Assembly (NCBI GenBank): GCA_037447655.1
Contig: JBBHKE010000162.1
Location: forward strand, 19,656-83,655
DNA: 64,000 bases
Source of the DNA: Zygnema cylindricum
Lineage: Eukaryota > Streptophyta > Zygnematophyceae > Zygnematales > Zygnemataceae
Direction: 5' to 3'
Positions 61,629 through 64,000 of this stretch are shown piece after piece (position 1 is the first letter of the stretch; the number at the start of each line of letters is the position of its first letter). Under the pieces are notes generated by a model that made no database searches, had not been told where the DNA came from, and was given only the letters and a program-made list of their open reading frames with translations. The position numbers and the translations under genes were made by a program.

Positions 61629-63447
61629 TTACAATGGTTTCCCCGTGGCGCAATTCGTGGCTCTGAACCCTATCCGATTGTTCTTCCGGTCCCACACGAC
61701 CAGCTGGTTCCTCAACACGAGCGCGCCGAGGATCGAGAGGGACGACTCTTGGGACGAGAACGATGGCGTCGCGTAGATCATGTTGCACACCACGCTGCCT
61801 CGCACGGTCGCCAGGTACTGACACAAAAAGACAAAATAGGGAACACGACAAATAGGGGATAAGACGGTAACAAAGGATGACGAGCACAAGAAAAAAATAG
61901 TAGTGTTGTGTATCAGCAAGAAATTTATCACGATAACACCGATACCGATAGTTATCGGTAATCGAACGGTCAGGGGTCCCGATATATCGCTCCGAGACCA
62001 ATAAATTCCTTATCGGCGATAAATGGAAAAAGTGTAGTACGCTATATAATAGTACTTTGTAATATACTATATTATATTTTTGACTGTATATAGCGTTGCA
62101 TGCCACGTGTAACAGTCGGTTCCGTATTCTGTGTAACGGAATAACGGCGGTTTAGTAAGACGGAATAAACCGTACAATTGTACGGTACAAACCGTACAAT
62201 TATCGCCGATAGTTATCGGTACCGATATTATCGGCTTTTTATCGGCGATAACACCGGTTTCGATATACCGTGCCAATATATCGATTATCGGCAAGCCAAA
62301 AAAAGGTACATATCGATTATCAGCAAAACCTTACCGATACACAACACTAAAAAATACACCTTTTGCCTCTCTCTCTCTCTCTCGCTCTTTCTCCCTCCAA
62401 GCTTCATCACTGTGAGAGACTACAAAACGACCAAACAAGCATAACAATAAAAAAAACCCTTAATGAACCACCCCTTCCCCCCTCTCCCCCCCCTTCCACT
62501 CACGTCCTTCCCCTGCAGCGTGATGCTCGCCCCCCCCTTGAAGGCGAACTTGACTGCCGGCCACCTGGTGCCCGCCGACCACTCCCAGCACGGCGCCAGC
62601 GTCTGCCCGCCGCCCAGGCGGACGTCCGCCACCTGGCGGCCGAACAATCTTCCGGCGCCTCGAGAAGACGGCAGCGGCTTCGCTCCGCAAGGCGGGAGGA
62701 AAGGGGATTAAAGATGCCGGTGGGGCGGAAGGGAGGAGGAGGCGCAAAATCGATCGGATCGACGAGGACAGGAAAAGAGACAAACGAGGGTAAGACGGTT
62801 AGTAAATAGAAAAATATATTTGCAAAAAGGGAGAGTCAAATAAAGAGTTTTTTTGTCTCAAACTACAAAATATCAAAACCCACAAGAAGAAAAGAAAAAA
62901 AGACTAAGAGAAAGACTAAAAAAGACTAAGAAACAGAATAGCGCCACAAGACGATCAAAATTCCTAAATCTTAGCTCCACGAGGAACCGGATTCCCAAAA
63001 GAACCCAGAAAACTAGAACAACAAAAAGGTAAAACTTCCATTCCCCCAAACCCCACTTAAAAAAAGCGCCCACTTTACACAAACAAAAAACAAACTCACT
63101 TAAAATAAGGTTTCAGCTGTCCCGGAAAGGAGAAAGTCGTCCTCCCCGCCCCCATAATCCCTCCCGCCAGCCCCTCCACCGCCGTGGGCCCGTAGGTACA
63201 CCCAAAAATCAAATTCCCCAATACAAAAGATTTCCCCTTCGTCCTGGGCACAATAATTCTGTCTCTGAACATGATCCCCTTGCTGGCTCCACTGTAGTAG
63301 TTGATGGTGTACGGACAGTTTTTGGTCTTGTCGCTGTAACAACTGGTCCAGGAGGAGCCCAAAACGTAGCTGCGACAGACTTTTTCGGAGCAAGAAACGC
63401 TTTTTGCGGTCCGGGAGGAGGAGGGTTTGTAGATGGGTTGCGACGGT
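61629..63447 (-). CDS. A1 (pepsin-type) aspartic protease, partial: exons 63447-63100, about 62632-62504, 61817-61629
   Basis: Three minus-strand exons match plant secreted or vacuolar aspartic proteases. Exon 63447-63100 (acceptor CTGGCAG, donor GTGAGT) carries CPYTINYYSGASKG, the NLIFGCTYG and AGGIMGAGRTTFSFPGQL blocks that follow the first catalytic half. Exon about 62632-62504 carries LAPCWEW and WPAVKFAFKGGASITLQGKD and ends at GTGAGT. The last exon, 61817-61629, joins in phase 0 and gives ILGALVLRNQLVVWDRKNNR with the IGF..TNC ending. The first catalytic DTG motif should lie to the right of the window. The second catalytic DSG motif, expected between the first two exons listed, was not found in 62650-63099, and the exon phases there do not join. 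This is therefore either a missed exon or a broken gene. A MITE sits in the last intron. Confidence 0.6.
61901..62349 (+). mobile_element. hAT-like MITE (family H) in an aspartic protease intron
   Basis: Termini TAGTGTTGTGTATC and its complement ACACAACACTA bound a 449-bp element flanked by AAAAATAG and AAAAATAC, an 8-bp duplication with one mismatch. It has no coding capacity. The interior is built of short ATCGCGATAACACCG-like inverted modules. Other copies lie at 341-819, 2027-2469, 13021-13457, 3824-4091 and 35179-35440. Confidence 0.75.
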
Positions 63448-64000
63448 CTGCCAGCGGAATAAAAAAAGGGAAAGGGAAGAGGGGAGGTAAGTAAAGGAGA
63501 AGAAAAGAATAAAGAGAAATATGAAACGGAAAAGAGAGAAAGAGCCAGAGAGGTTTATCGGGGGGAAAACATAGACATAAAATAGGTGAAAAACAAAAGA
63601 AAAAAAACCTGAAAAGTTGACAAAAATTCCAGGGTTGTGTTCGGTAAAATCGAAAATCTCACCTTTTCCCTTTCGCGATACACTGCAGAAAAAGACAAGA
63701 AACGTAAGGCAAAAAAGATAAAAAAAAGGGGCAAAGACAAAAAAATTAGTTAGAGAAAAAAAAAGGAGAAAGTAGGATGAAAAAAAAAGAGCGGGGAGGG
63801 GAGAGAAGGATAAAGGGGAAGGGAAAAAAGAAGAAAAATAAAAAACAAAGAGGAGATAAAAGGAAACAAACAAATTAGCCTAAAAAAATGAAAATCGGCA
63901 AAAAAAGAATCTAAATCAAGAAAAAAAAAGCAGGAGAGAGGGAGAGGGGGGGAGAGAGGAGGGAGGATAAAAGGAAAGGGAGAGGGGGAGGGGGGGGGAG
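63448..64000 (-). other. Purine-rich intron of the aspartic protease, right window edge
   Basis: Nearly continuous A/G-rich sequence (GGGAGAGAGGAG units) upstream of the exon acceptor at 63448. Coding frames here are composition artefacts. The 5' exons of the protease should lie beyond 64000. Confidence 0.5.

Noticed and set aside
63100-63873. 257-codon minus-strand frame rich in Phe and Leu
   Set aside because: It is read through the purine-rich intron in a frame other than that of the aspartic protease exon.

Overview
This is a repeat-rich nuclear window from a plant, most likely a land plant. Three observations support that. There is a DUF641 protein of the GIL1/IRKI type (a plant family) at 37492-38481. 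The copia primer-binding sites match initiator tRNA-Met in its plant form (GGTGGGCCCAUAACC). There is also a plant-type A1 aspartic protease. I cannot name the species. The HSPA12-like pair and the abundant MITEs fit a non-flowering lineage better than a model angiosperm, but that is a guess.

Layout. 1-13.7 kb is a nest of transposable elements: TIR elements, two decayed hAT transposase fragments (DUF659-like), a copia LTR running into an 801-base N gap (5093-5893), and a decayed minus-strand Ty3/gypsy chromovirus with LTRs ending at 7095 and 12703. 13.4-21.1 kb is stacked MITEs of three kinds: TA-target elements, TAA/TTA-target (PIF/Harbinger, Tourist-like) elements, and 8-bp-target hAT-like elements. 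It includes a 1.7-kb foldback element interrupted by a second element. 23.0-31.7 kb holds two tandem two-exon HSPA12-like Hsp70 genes on the plus strand. 31.8-37.4 kb has low-complexity GT-rich and AT-rich DNA plus more MITEs. 37.5-38.5 kb is the intronless DUF641 gene on the minus strand. 38.5-44 kb is largely featureless. 44.0-46.2 kb holds two more MITEs. 46.2-57.1 kb carries two minus-strand Ty1/copia elements side by side: a gag-only derivative (46214-50721) and a decayed gag-pol element (50722-57123). 57.1-61.6 kb is mostly unannotatable, ending in a CCCTAA-rich stretch. 61.6-63.45 kb holds exons of an aspartic protease on the minus strand, with a MITE in an intron; its 5' part lies beyond the window.

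The cellular genes are four: two HSPA12-like ATPases, one DUF641 protein and one aspartic protease fragment. They do not form an obvious pathway. Most of the structure here is transposon biology. The most notable items are the two copia elements with a half-tRNA (initiator Met, anticodon-loop) primer site buried in an open gag frame, and the gag-only partner that shares this primer site and polypurine tract.
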